Assembly: GCA_020736575.1 (NCBI GenBank)
Contig: JAGPYM010000065.1
Span: 1 to 64,000 of the forward strand
Length of the DNA: 64,000 nt
Direction: 5' to 3'
From: Thelonectria olida
Taxonomy: Eukaryota; Ascomycota; Sordariomycetes; Hypocreales; Nectriaceae
Shown here: positions 36,101 through 46,612 of the stretch, one piece after another
How the letters are laid out: the number at the start of each line of letters is the position of its first letter
How positions within the stretch are numbered: position 1 is the stretch's first letter
Program-made: the position numbers and the translations under genes
Notes under the pieces: generated by a model
What the model was told of the DNA's origin: nothing
Seen by the model: only the letters and a program-made list of their open reading frames with translations
The model's database searches: none

Positions 36101-36949
36101 GACCGCTCCCAAGTCACCTTCAGGGATGGCTTGCGCGCCATAACACCGCTCAATCGCAACCGATGGAGCCTCAACATGGAAGCAGTGGTAGACTGGGCCC
36201 GCTTTCACAGGAGACACATCTCGGTCTTCGTCTCGAGCCACACCTGGCGCAGTCGAGCCTTATCCCAGCAGGAGGTGGCCCAGACCATCGAACAAGGCGA
36301 CAACTCCAACTGCAAGATCCCTGGGGTCTTCTTCTACGCCCAGGGGATGCCTGTAGTGGTCAACAAAAATGCATACACCGGCTTGAAAGTTGTGAATGGG
36401 GCCGAGTTTACTGCTGCGGACGTCATTCCCGATCCGAAATCCCCAGGCTACCATCTTGCGGACGATGTTACCATCCACTTTGGTCCGCCACTGGGCATAT
36501 TGTTAGAGTCACAAGAAACAAAGGACTTAGCGATCCCAGCCCTCCCAACGGGCACCGTGCTCATCCGGCCTGTCTCACATACCCTCGATCCAGCCAACTC
36601 CCACTACAGGTTCCTATCCGGGAAATGCGCTCGGCGCGGGCTGCCAGTTGTCCCAGCCTTTGTCCTGACTGACTATAAAGCCCAGAGCAAGACGTTTGTC
36701 GAGGTGCTCCTGGAGCTGCGTGGAAGTCGTATGACTAATGGCCAACCTTCGAAATGCGACTTTACAAGTCTCTATGTGCAGCTCTCCCGGTGTAGGACTT
36801 TACAAGGCATCAAGCTTCTCAGTCCCGTTCGACCGCAGGATTTCATTGGGAATAAGCTAGACCAGAATATAATTGATGCCATGCAGAGATTGACGGATTT
36901 AGCAGCAGAAACGAGACGGTTATTTGAAAGTCAGCAAGGTTTTGCGTAG
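30102..36949 (+). pseudogene. Helitron H2 Rep-helicase transposase, two nonsense codons
   Basis: Same architecture as H1 and closer to H3. Exons are 30102-34564 and 34621-36949, separated by a 56-bp intron at the same site as in H1. The combined frame is 2263 codons plus stop, interrupted only by TAG at 32472-32474 (H3 has CAG, a CpA-to-TpA change) and TGA at 33741-33743 (H1 has TGG). The reading frame is intact on both sides of each stop. Eight N-terminal repeats precede the CxxC cluster (CIFCYRKCPP), the DUF6570-like part, Rep (SLHLHGLLWL and FYITNYATK) and the Pif1 helicase (GGPGGTGKS, LVIDEVSMLGG, YVQLSRCRTLQGI). Little other decay is visible, so loss of function is recent. Translation readthrough is formally possible but unsupported. 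Confidence 0.9.
30114..31120 (+). repeat. H2 N-terminal protein-repeat array, 8 units
   Basis: Units include EPVKVPLEEIRRTLEDLDRQ, EPVRVPLDEIRRTLSDLDRQ, MLPPEEIARTMNDLDRER, LRVPLEEVHRTIDSLD, VMMPLEEITRTLADLDRQ, LGLPAEEITRTLKNLD, ILLPPEEVARTLDELSRR and FKVPLEEIIRTCDDLDRQ. Spacing is about 35-57 residues, mostly 44. Confidence 0.92.
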
Positions 36950-38413
36950 GACAGCCAGAGCTATCATCTAAAGGTCTGCCTGGTAGTGAGCCACAATATA
37001 CAATTCTTATTCAGGACCCTCGAAAACCTTATATCTCATAAGGCGACCTCGCCGCTCGCCAATCATCCGGATCGTTGTCGCCTCCGTTGCCTGGCCGAAA
37101 CTCCTTCTGTTCGTTGATGCTTAAAAATAAAGAGATGAGGTCACGAAACGGGGTTATAAACTGCAATGCCACCGACCGCGGGGTCTGAGCTGTAAGCTAT
37201 CGCCTGTAAGATAGCGCCTGTGCGCAGCGTCTCAAGCCCCAAAAGGCATAAAACTGGTCATACGCAGACGCCACCAGCGCCGGTAGTCACCTGCCAAGGG
37301 TCTCCCAATCGCCTATAAAGCTTCGTGCTCGGCACCCACGCCCACATTCCCTCCTTTTCCTCCTTTCCCTTCAAAGAGACACCTACAACGACGCCCACAA
37401 CTGCCTAAGGCATACCTATCCCCAAGGCGCCACCTACCTGGTATACAAACGCGCATGCTAGGCTTTACAAGACAGTGCTTGTCAGCCTCGTTCCTTCACA
37501 AGACAAGCGCTTGTGTCGGGGCTCTTTCTTTCTTTCACAAGGCAAGTGCCTTGCTTCTCAGGCTCCTTGCTTCTCAGGCTCGTTCCGAAAGGCATTGGAG
37601 GGCCCGCCAGGGACCGATCTCCTGTCTTCCGTGCCTTCTTCCGCGTCCACCTTTGCTACGCGCCACCAAACTAAGCCTCAGTAATAAGCCCCCTTCTGTA
37701 CCACAACCCATGCGCCATCTTTGGGACGGTTTACGGGTTGAGCCACAATTTGTGCCACCACTATCGAGCCGCCCAACGCTTTGTTTGTCGACGCTGCTTC
37801 TGCCCGAGGTCCAAGAGGACAAGAGGACTCCCTTCGCGCCTCGCCGGGCCTGCCAAGGCCATCAGACCCAGCGCCCAGTAAGCCTCACCTGGCGAACGCC
37901 ATGGCTTGCGGTGGCGTCACGTGAGTCAGGGGCTCCCGGCTCGCTAAGGTCTGACCGCGACGGCCGTTATAAGCCGCGTGATCCTGGAAACGGGCGCTAC
38001 GATGATCATCACACGTAACAGTTCGAGTCTTTATCCCATTTTCATCGTCTGCGGGGTATCCCTACCTACGTCAGCTGGACCTCTTTGCTCACAAGATGTG
38101 ATATCCGACCCGCGCCGTGCCTCAGTCTGTCATTTTTCAGCCAGGGTGCCACCGGCCTGGACATCCTCCGGGTGAGCATCCATGCCAGGGGTGGAGAGGT
38201 TGCTATCCTGAAGCGGCATGGGCCACGCTTTGCGCAGTTGCCAGCTCCAGGAAGCCGGTCCTGTGATATAGAACGAGCTACAACAGTGTATTGAGCCTTC
38301 CCTCGTGCCTCTCTTGGGCTCTCAAGACCAGTTTCTTCGACGATGGACACGTTTATTTCTCCCGTTTGGCCCCCTATCGGTCCGGCATGGCACCCTCTGT
38401 TCCCGCTTACACA
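36950..38413. other. Between H2 and H3: H2 downstream and H3 upstream region
   Basis: No gene. From about 37550 it matches the leader of H2 block by block, with several insertions and deletions between them. A hairpin module related to copies B and C lies at 37580-37625 (CTCGTTCCGAAAGGCATT, GGGCCCGCCAGGGACC, ATCTCCTGT). An AATAAA occurs at about 37125, downstream of H2. No Helitron-type 3' CTRR with a clear preceding hairpin was found. Confidence 0.5.
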
Positions 38414-41400
38414 ATGCCTCGACCAGAGCCAGTTAAAGTTCCGCTTGAAGAGATTCGCCGAACACTGGAAGATCTAGACCGCCAACGCGCTCGAGGCCGA
38501 GCTCAGCGGGACTTCGAAGCCACCCAGCCACGAAACAGGCCGGGTAGAGTCTTCATTGACGAGACGACCATACAGGCTCTCCGAAAATCCCCACAGGAGC
38601 CGGTCAGGGTCCCTCTTGACGAAATCCGCCGTACGTTAAGCGACCTGGACCGCCAGCATGTGGAAGAAAGAGCCCGCAGGAGGGGAGGTGGGAAGGATAT
38701 GTTACCTCCCGAGCAGGTCGCCCGTACGTTGAGCGACATAGACGGCCAGCATGCCGAAGAACCCCTCCAACGGAGACGGGTAGCTAGTCCGCAAGGGGCC
38801 AGTCGAAATAGGACACGTTTATTGCCCCTCGAGGAGGTCATGCGTACAATGGACAGCCTTGACGGCCATCATGCCGAAGAAACAGCCCGTCGGAGAGAAG
38901 AACGTCGTCCACAGGAAGCCTCTGTCCCACAGGTCCGAGGAAAGGGGTTCATGTTACCTCCGGAGGAGATCGCCCGTACGATGAATGAGCTAGACCGCCA
39001 GCGTGCCGAAGAAACAACTCGTCAAAGGCGAATGGCTCGGTCCCGAGAGGTCATGGAATCGGATCTCCGAAATGGGAAGCTCAGAGTACCCCTTGAGGAG
39101 GTTAATCGTACAATCGACGGCTTGGATCGCCGGCATGCCGAACGCACAGCCCATCGGAGAGAAGGGGGTCGCCAGAAAGAAGCATCGAAGCCACAGACCC
39201 AAGGCGAGAAGGTCATGATGCCCCTCGAGGAGATCACCCGTACGTTGGCTGATCTAGATCGGCAGCATACCGAAGAAACTACCTATCGGAGACAAGGAGA
39301 GCGTCCACAAGAGGCCGTGGAATCGCAGCTACGAGACGGCAGGCTTGGACTACCAGCTGAGGAGATGGCACGTACATTGAAGAACCTAGACCGCCAGCGT
39401 GCGGAAGAAACACTTCATCGGACGCAAGGCACTGTCCGACAGGGGAAGATCTTATTACCTCCTGAAGAGATCGCTCGCACATTGGATGAGCTGAACCGAC
39501 GGCACTCCGGAGGAGCAGCCCGTCCGAGACAAAGAGCTCTCCCGCATGAGTCCATGGAGCTACCGTTCCAAAATGGGGGTGTCAGAGTACCTCTTGAAGA
39601 AATCATCCGCACACGTAATGATCCAGACCGACAACGTGCTGAAAACCAAGCCCGCCAGAGAGCGAGTGATACCGAGCCGGTACAATGGCCAAGAACCCCC
39701 GAACCGACCTTCCGTCCTCCGCAGACACCGCCTTCCCTCAAGCGCCATCGAACACAACAAGAAGGCCTTCTGACTCCACCGCCCTCGGGACCAAGCCGCT
39801 CCCGGAAAAGGCCTAGGCTGCTGCACGAGACCGTCCAACTCCAGCGGCAATCCCTCGATGAATTTCTACAATACCGAGAGTCGTGCTTTCACGCTAAGAG
39901 AGACGCATCGTTATCAAGATCCTGGTGCAAAGAAGTCCCCCTCGCCCTTCAAGTTGAGACTTCGAAGTCATTCTATGAGGCCTTCACCGACGAAAGCACG
40001 TTATCCATTTCCCATTGCCTATTTTGCTACAGGAAATGCCCGCCAGCCAAGCTCACTACCACCCAGTGGAGAAATTACTTGACTCCCGCGTTGGTGCAGG
40101 CTACGACGGCTCTTCAGAAATGCAAGAAGTGCCTCCCATCGGATGGTGACACTCTAGTCGATATTTGTCTTGAGTGCCGCGGTAGTTTCGAACGTGGGAA
40201 GTTGCCAAAGGCCTGCTCGGTCAACAATATGGATATCGGATGTGAGCATCGCTACCCTAAAGAACTCGACGGTCTCTCTCCTCTTGAGGAGAGACTGATT
40301 GCTCTACAGGCCCCCTTCGGCTATATCACAAAGTTCACAGTTGATAACAAAACGCCGTCAGGTGTCAGTTACCGGAAACACGTGAAGGGTCACATTGTCG
40401 TATTTCCGAACAATGCAGATGATCTAGTTGCCACGGTGCTCCCTCACCCGCTTCTTCAGACAATCGAGAACATCCACGTGTCTTGGAGCGGCGCCAACAG
40501 ACCCAGTCCGGCGGAACTGGGGACGCTTCTTCAGGTGCGCAAGTCTCGAGTAACCGCAGCCCTTTTGTGACTACAGAGGAACAATCCCCTCTACAGGGAC
40601 ATCGAAATCAACCTGGATGAAATACAGGGCTGGCAGTACGCGGAGGGCTCAAATGTTCCCGCCGTTCTCATGGAGCGGATGCAGAGGGAGGAACCCTCGG
40701 CCGTGGAAAAGACACACACTGACCCAATCGTCCCGAATACCGATCGCGGATTAGAGGAGAACCGTTTCACAAGCATTGAAGAACTCCTCACCTCTATACG
40801 AGCAGACCCAAGCGACGACCCCTCTATCTCAGTTGACAGTGCGTCGATGGAACAACCTCACCCACTACCTGGGGATGCCCATATGGCTGCTCCTGACCCA
40901 GAGAGTCGAGACCGTGACGGTGATATCCTATACGAGACGTCAACTTCCGGCATGTTCCCTCTGGACGGGCCGGCCGCTTTCGATGAGGCTGATAAGCTAT
41001 CCTTCCTAGCTGAGGCTATCCAGCCGAGTCAGACTGGATACGGCAATGATGTTGAACCTTCCGCTATGACTGTCCACGCAGCAGGAGACCAGCCGTTCAT
41101 CCGAGTCGAGCGGGGTGCGGATTTCGCGGACAACCTGCACGAGGACTTTTTTCCACGGACCTTTCCGAAGCTTTTCCCGTGGGGGAGGGGAGGCCCTAAG
41201 GCGCTGAGCGAGCCGGACGGCAATTTACACGACGCTTCGGAGCCAGCAAGGCGCAGTGGAAATCACTCGCTCAATTATTGGGCCAAATATGTGTTGCGAC
41301 GACATGGGGGTCGGTTTGCCACCCATCCGGTCTTTTGTTTCTTGATCTTCAACATCCTCCTCCGATCCACGAACCGCCGTATCAGCATGGTCCGTATGGC

Positions 41401-42172
41401 GAGAGGCTCTTTCGACAGGTTGGAACGGGTCTATGGACGTCTGACGGCGGACCGCCTAGAAAGAGCCCTGGAGGAGATGCGAGAGACAAGGGCCACGACA
41501 GATCCGGACATATCGTTCTTGCTTCGCGAATTGTCCATCTTTGGCCACGCACAGCCGCTCTCCAACGAAACTCGACTCTTGATGCGGAGGAAGATTCAAG
41601 CAGTTAACATTTGGACCGGTATGCCTGCCATCTGGATCACTGTCAACCCCAACGACATCAACAATCCGGTCAAGATGAGGCTCTCCATCCACAGGCTCCA
41701 CGAGCATGACGCGGCAAAAGAACTACTAGCTGATCTTCGAGGAAGGTATGACAGGATCGCCCTCAGCACCATGGACCCAGTTAGCGCAGCCATCTTCTTC
41801 CATCGAGAAATCTCACTGTTTTTTGAGGAATACGTCAGGACGGGCCAAGAATCGGTTTTCGGAAAGATCAGCCACTACTACGCCACAGTCGAGACGAACG
41901 ACCGAGGCAGTCTGCACTTGCATGGCTTACTCTGGTTAGAGGGCAATATGCAGTTGCCTTCCCTCATCGATGATATGGCGAAGCCCGAGGAGGAAGAATA
42001 CCGTGCCCAAGTGGTTCGGTATCTAGACTCGGTATTTTACGAATGTTTAGACGAGGAAGCTGGTAAAGCTGTCCGAAAGGAGAGAAAGCCAATCGACCCA
42101 ATCAATGGAATTATGCACCACACCGAGGCTCTCGCAGCAGCTTTCGACAGCGAGTCTAACTACATTGCGTAG
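38414..42172 (+). pseudogene. Helitron H3, one nonsense codon and truncated inside Rep
   Basis: The start ATG 38414 matches H2 (MPRPEPVKVPLEEIRRTLED). Ten N-terminal repeats, the CxxC cluster and the DUF6570-like part follow. TGA at 40568-40570 replaces the TGG of H1 and H2, and the frame then continues unchanged through Rep motif NPNDINNP and HUH motif SLHLHGLLWL. Similarity to H2 ends at ESNYIA (42169): H2 continues YCCQVHSHTYTC, whereas H3 runs into a chance TAG and unrelated DNA. It therefore lacks the Y2 tyrosines and the whole helicase. Not autonomous. Confidence 0.9.
38426..39670 (+). repeat. H3 N-terminal protein-repeat array, 10 units
   Basis: This has the same units as H2 plus two extra after unit 2: MLPPEQVARTLSDIDGQ and LLPLEEVMRTMDSLDGHH. 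In H2 the sequence passes directly from RARRR to EERRPQ, which is the exact removal of these two units. The last H3 unit is VRVPLEEIIRTRNDPDRQ. Confidence 0.92.
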
Positions 42173-42375
42173 ACGACCAACGAATCGTGAGTGATCCTGG
42201 ATGGCGAGTGCCTACCCTAGAGACAGAACGCGAGCGCAGGGGCCGCGTGTGCAGCACCAACGCGTGCCGATGGCGTCTCTTCAAAGAGTAGCCACCATGT
42301 ATTTCAATAGATATCCTTATGTATGCGTTTCTTTCATTACATAGATACCAACTGTAGGCGCAAAAGGTTACACTA
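42173..42375 (+). other. Unassigned segment between H3 and the fold-back element
   Basis: The plus frame after the H3 break reads DDQRIVSDPGWRVPTLETER, then ERRGRVCSTNACRWRLFKE and a stop at about 42288. It reads like the end of a real protein, but I do not recognise it. Confidence 0.25.
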
Positions 42376-42954
42376 GGGTGCGGGTCCAGCGTCAGTAATC
42401 CATCATTGTAATTTTGCCAAAAATGGCCAAAAAATGGACCGAGCGTGGCGCATGCACAGCGCGTATCTAGTGCGAGTATGACCCCTGCCCTCTTCAGCAA
42501 TAACAGCGTTTGAGTGCCTCGGTATTCGGACATTAACAACCCGGGCTGCGAGCGATTTCTGGCCACCTACCCCTTGAAAGCTTGAATTATCCTATAGTCC
42601 ATTTCTAACCGAAGTCTACGTTCGCTTAACGATCATGCATACGCACCCCATTACTGTACATAATTGATGATTGTTTGTGTGATTGCTAATAGGGTACAAA
42701 AACTTCGGTCAGAAATGGACTCTGGGATAATTACGGATGATCCTCCAAAGGTAGGCAGTCAGAAGTTGCTCAGCCCGGGTTGTTGATGCCCCAATGCCAA
42801 GGCACTCAAATGCTGTTATTGTCAGCAGGAGACAGGGGTGCATATTCGCACTAGTCGCACACTGTGCATGCGCTACAGTTGGTCCATTTTTGGCTATTTT
42901 TGGCCATTTTTTGCAAAATTCCAATGATAGATTACTGACGCTGGACCCGCACCC
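42376..42954. mobile_element. 579-bp fold-back (long inverted repeat) element, TA-flanked
   Basis: Two arms of about 240 bp (42376-42615 and 42703-42954) are inverted copies. Both outer ends start GGGTGCGGGTCCAGCGTCAG, and the arms share GCATTTGAGTGCC-like, AACAACCCGGGCTG and GTCCATTTCTGACCGAAG words with scattered differences. The unique loop is about 87 bp. TA flanks both ends (42374-42375 and 42955-42956), consistent with a Tc1/mariner-type 2-bp duplication. No coding capacity. Confidence 0.85.
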
Positions 42955-42956
42955 TA

Positions 42957-43886
42957 CTGGGCTGGGCAATACGGGTTGCAGTGAGCAGTTCGGCACGAAA
43001 CGGCGTAGTAGGAGTCGGCGGGGTCATCGAGATCCCTGTGTCAGTGCGAGGAGGGCCGAGACTGGAGCGATTTTCCTTTACACTTGGTATGAGAACGGAA
43101 CAGAACCCGTTTTCTGCGGAGCTGGCGGCGATGGCATACGCATTGAGGCACCTACCTGACCTGACATACCGAAGCGTGGCACTATTGACGAGCAACAAAG
43201 CTGCCGTACTTACGATCCGAAATCCCCGCCAACAATCTGGCCAAGGGTATGTTGGATGCATATACGATTCCATCGACACGTTGAAAGTCAATGGGAATTC
43301 GGTGACTGTCATATGGATGCCCACCAGTGCTGAACACAAGCTCCTGAAGACTGCTAAAGAAGAGGCGCGGGATGCAACCCGAGACGGTGCCATCCCGGCC
43401 CTGAAGTTCCCCAGAATGCGATCGACGACCCTTAACATGGCTCGATTGAGCCAGTGTACTAGCGAACACCTACCAGACAATGTCGGAAAGTTTTCGAAGA
43501 GAGTCGATGCTGCACTACCAGGCAAGCATACTCGACAACTATACGACCGCTTGTCATGGAGAGAAGCCAGCGTGCTGGCGCAGCTCAGGACAGGCATGGC
43601 CAGACTGAATGGATACCTCTTTCGGATCACAGCAGCATCATCACAACAATGTGCATGTGGACAAGCGATAGAGACGGTTGAGCATTTTCTCTTCCGATGC
43701 AGAAAATGGACGGCACACCGAGCCGAAATGTTGCAGTGCACCGAGACACAAAGAGGAAATATCTCATTCTTCCTAGGAGGAAAGTCACCGTCAGACGATG
43801 CAAAATGGACCCCAAATATGGACGCAGTCCGCGCGACTATACGATTTGCAATAGCCACAGGTCGACTCGACAACACGCAACGTTAA
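42957..43886 (+). pseudogene. LINE-4: 5'-truncated Tad1-like LINE (RNase H and C-terminal zinc motif)
   Basis: Related to LINE-1/2 but clearly diverged. The frame enters from the fold-back element and gives IRVAVSSSARNGVVGVGG, then FSAELAAMAYALRHLP and LTSNKAAVLTIRNPRQQSGQ (RNase H), VGKFSKRVDAALPGKHTRQL, the linker LRTGMARLNGYLFRI, and the Cys/His motif CACGQAIETVEHFLFRC. It ends with the family signature VRATIRFAIATGRLDNTQR. This stretch has no internal stop. RT and endonuclease are missing, either by 5' truncation or because the fold-back element marks the junction. No autonomous activity is possible. Confidence 0.85.
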
Positions 43887-44361
43887 AGACAGATTGCAAA
43901 ACCTCACCTATTCTTCCTCACTAACCCACCCTACATCAATCACCTCGTGCCGTGGACAGCAGGCACCGCTTCAGCCGCCGTAGATAGGACTCTGAACACT
44001 TGGAGAATAGCCTTCAAGTTAGCTTGCTAATAATACAAACCCTACGAGACCCTGCGGAGAGATGGAAACGAAGAGGCAAAAGCAGAAAGTGGACGCTGTA
44101 TGGGCTTTTACGAGATCATGACAAAGCTTGGGAAACGGATATGTACAATAGCAACTAGTGCCCTATTGGTTATAAGCCACCGGGCGAAATAAATTGTGTG
44201 TGTGTGTGTGTGTACATACAGTAGAAGGTCCATTATCGAATTGCGCCTCATCCAGCAAACGCAACAAACGACGTCGCGGTAGGGACCATTATACATATAC
44301 GAAGTCAATCTCTAATGCTTTGCGTAACAATCCGCTGCAGGGGATCGTCTCGTCCAGCATC
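43887..44361. other. LINE-4 3' UTR and (TG)n microsatellite
   Basis: 43967-44029 contains the conserved LINE 3'-UTR block (GCTTCAGCCGCC, then GAACACTTGGAGAAT and GCCTTCAAG). A (TG)9-type microsatellite occupies 44195-44213. The rest is non-coding. Confidence 0.6.
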
Positions 44362-44574
44362 ATGGAATCTCCAATGAAAAGACGAGATAGAACGAACGAG
44401 AATTTCTCTCGGGCCATGCAGCGCCTTATGCGAAGATGCAATCAAGTCAGTCGTCGTTACGGCGCAGATGTGTATATTCAAGTGCGCCGAAATCGTCGGT
44501 ATAGTGACTTCGTCTCGACCAATGATCCGCTATTTCCACTTGCAACGAGAGAACTTGTGAGTTTGCTACCCTAG
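44362..44574 (+). CDS. Small MADS-box-like protein (70 aa)
   Basis: The ORF MESPMKRRDRTNENFSRAMQ continues RLMRRCNQVSRRYGADVYIQ and VRRNRRYSDFVSTNDPLFPL. The pattern K/R-R-x-x-x-NFS-R-x-x-x-L-x-R-x-x-x-x-S-x-x-x-GADVYI resembles the MADS (SRF-type) DNA-binding fold, in which K-R-x-x-T-F-x-K-R-x-x-G-L-x-K-K-A-x-E-L-x-x-L-C-x-A-x-V is usual. Such short, solitary MADS-like ORFs occur in many ascomycete genomes. The start at 44362 is preferred because the frame upstream is microsatellite sequence. It is much shorter than regulatory MADS proteins and has no transactivation region. It may be a true small gene or the N-terminal exon of a larger lost gene. Confidence 0.45.
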   Translation: MESPMKRRDRTNENFSRAMQRLMRRCNQVSRRYGADVYIQVRRNRRYSDFVSTNDPLFPLATRELVSLLP

Positions 44575-45009
44575 ACAGACTTCGCCTCTCTAACTGTGGG
44601 ATAAGAACAAAATATATCCAGTCCCTGTCAGAAAAAATCAGGATAGTTTCCACCAGCAGGGAGTGCATCGATGATGCGGGCATTTTTGTTGAGTAGACAG
44701 AAGATAGCTACTAGAGTGAAAATATATAGCTCTTCCTTCATACATAAATAAAGCCTGTCCATACGAGGCTGGCGACGAGGTTGTTTCTTGTAGGACATCG
44801 TGTTAATCTAGCACCGCATACATACTGGCGATACCGCACGTAGCATGCTCGTGCTGACGAAACCTGACAAGAGATAGTTTAGGTCGGAAACGGCCTTTGC
44901 AATGGCGTTGCCCTCCGGACAAAGCCGATGACCAAGTCGGATGACGGGTACACCTGGGTACCGGTCAGAACCTCACGGTGAGCGTACGTAGTCATTAGCA
45001 ATTCCAGGG
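44575..45009. other. Intergenic, no recognised gene
   Basis: No open frame with a recognisable product and no clear repeat. Confidence 0.4.
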
Positions 45010-45348
45010 GAAAGCTCTAGCTCCGGTACAGACGCAGGATTCCGAATCACCTCGGTATCGCCAGATCATGAAATGCTGTCAGAGAACGAGCGAACGATCG
45101 AGCTGGCGCGGTCGGCGGCTGCTGACAGCGTTTCGTGGCTGCTCAAAGCTGGCAACGTGGCATCACAGTCGGCGTTAGTTTGACGCGAGTCAGGCACCAT
45201 CGGCGATGCTAAGCAAAGGGAGACCAAACTTTATGAGATGTATCACGAGGCGGATGACCAAGTACGATCAGCCAGGTCGTACATTTGCAGGCTAGCTACG
45301 GCCAGAACGAGAGAAAACTTCTTTAAGAAAATCAATACGTTACGATAG
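45010..45348 (+). pseudogene. Degraded coding fragment, charged helical protein
   Basis: One frame reads SSSSGTDAGFRITSVSPDHE, then SENERTIELARSAAADSVSW and LLKAGNVASQSALV, then a TGA (about 45180). After it come KQRETKLYEMYHEADDQVRS and RTRENFFKKINTLR and a final stop. The composition is protein-like on both sides of the single stop, and the last part recalls the charged helix-plus-aromatic segments in DUF3435/FluG-type fungal proteins. That similarity is weak and from memory of the pattern only. No start or further exons were identified. Confidence 0.25.
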
Positions 45349-45861
45349 GCATAGAATTTATATATCTACAAATCCCTTCTTTGGGTACACACACCTGACA
45401 TATGTGAAACTTGCAGATCTTGCACTCAAGAATTGTTGGCCCTATTAACGGCACTTTCCGCATACAACAGTTAAGAGGGAAGTATCCGATATTATAGGAC
45501 GCATGTCGTGCTCACAGCCGAGAGGAGGCTGCGTAGGAACGATGGTTACAGAGTATAACAGCCTTTCCCGGGGAAAGGGGCATTCTAATACTTTCCGACT
45601 GGCCGAGATCTCTTGCGGGAGGGAACATTGGGGGCCATGGCCAGGTCGGCGGAGCTTGATTCTCTCGACCTGTGAGATGCCACCAATTGGAGTGGTGTGA
45701 AACTATCTCTCTTGTTAGTCCCTCTCCCCGCGGTTTCTAAATTGCCCGTGAGCCGACCCAGCTTATCTGGCGTGGCCGTAGGCCATCCGCAGATATAAAT
45801 AAGTCTCGAAATCACCTCCAGGTCGTTGTGTTCTCCATCACCCCCCCTCTCAAATTAAACT

Positions 45862-46612
45862 ATGGATTGTTATTCTCGTTATCAGACGGCTGATGTCTAC
45901 CTGCTGTTTTCTTTATATCTTGTGTCTGCCTTTTGAGCTATCTTAAGTCTGCTTCCTGGTCGCGTTATTTAAAATGCCTGATGATAGCTTGGGGCTTCCT
46001 GGAAGTCCTAGTGTTCACGGGTTTTGCTCTCAAAACTAGCAGGATCAAGTTCCCTGGAGTTCTTGCAGATTCTATGCACGGTCTCTCGGTGACGTTATCT
46101 CTGTTGGGGATTGCAGCAATTCAGGTAAGTTGGAATATCTTCCTTCCAGTATCATTTCTAAGAAAATAATCTAGATCATCGCTATAATCTACCCATATGC
46201 AACTGGGCTTTCAAATGAGGCGTGGTGGAGATGGACGGCGAGCATTGAGTGTGTTGAGTTCACTTTAATCATCGCCCTCTTCCTTCTTCCTCAGGTTACA
46301 ATTCCTCTCGAAGTCGCCTACCTGCTACCACTCACTTCTCAAGTCACAACCATTGTGGTCTCGGCATATGCCATTCGTCGCCTGGCGCCAGGACAGGCAC
46401 CCAGGCATAAGGTGATTCATTCTATCGGGCTTGGCTTGGCTGTCGTCATGATCTCAATGACGCAACTTACGCTTTCAGTTACGAAAGAGTACCCGAATTT
46501 GGCGTTCTTTCAGGGCATCCTTTATATGACAAGCTCGATATTGGGGTATCACCCTACACCGAGTCGGGGTGGTTCAGATGCTGTTGAGCTCATAAGAAGA
46601 AATGAACTTTAA
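45862..46612 (+). pseudogene. Multi-pass membrane protein gene, probably frameshifted near its start
   Basis: From 45894 to 46124 and, after a clean 50-bp intron (GTAAGT at 46125 to CTAG at 46174), from 46175 to 46612, the sequence encodes hydrophobic segments: CLMIAWGFLEVLVFTGF, GLSVTLSLLGIAAIQII, FTLIIALFLLPQVTI, TSQVTTIVVSAYAI and SIGLGLAVVMISMTQLTL. This suggests five or more membrane spans and a hydrophilic C-terminus. The only upstream ATG that fits (45862, MDCYSRYQTADVYLLFSLYL) is in another frame and stops at 45934-45936, so a small indel or an unseen mini-intron lies around 45930. I do not recognise the family. Function unknown; a transporter or polytopic biosynthetic enzyme is only a guess. 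Confidence 0.5.

Noticed and set aside
45503..45815. Small overlapping frames on both strands as host genes
   Set aside because: Short, without domains or splice signals that extend them.
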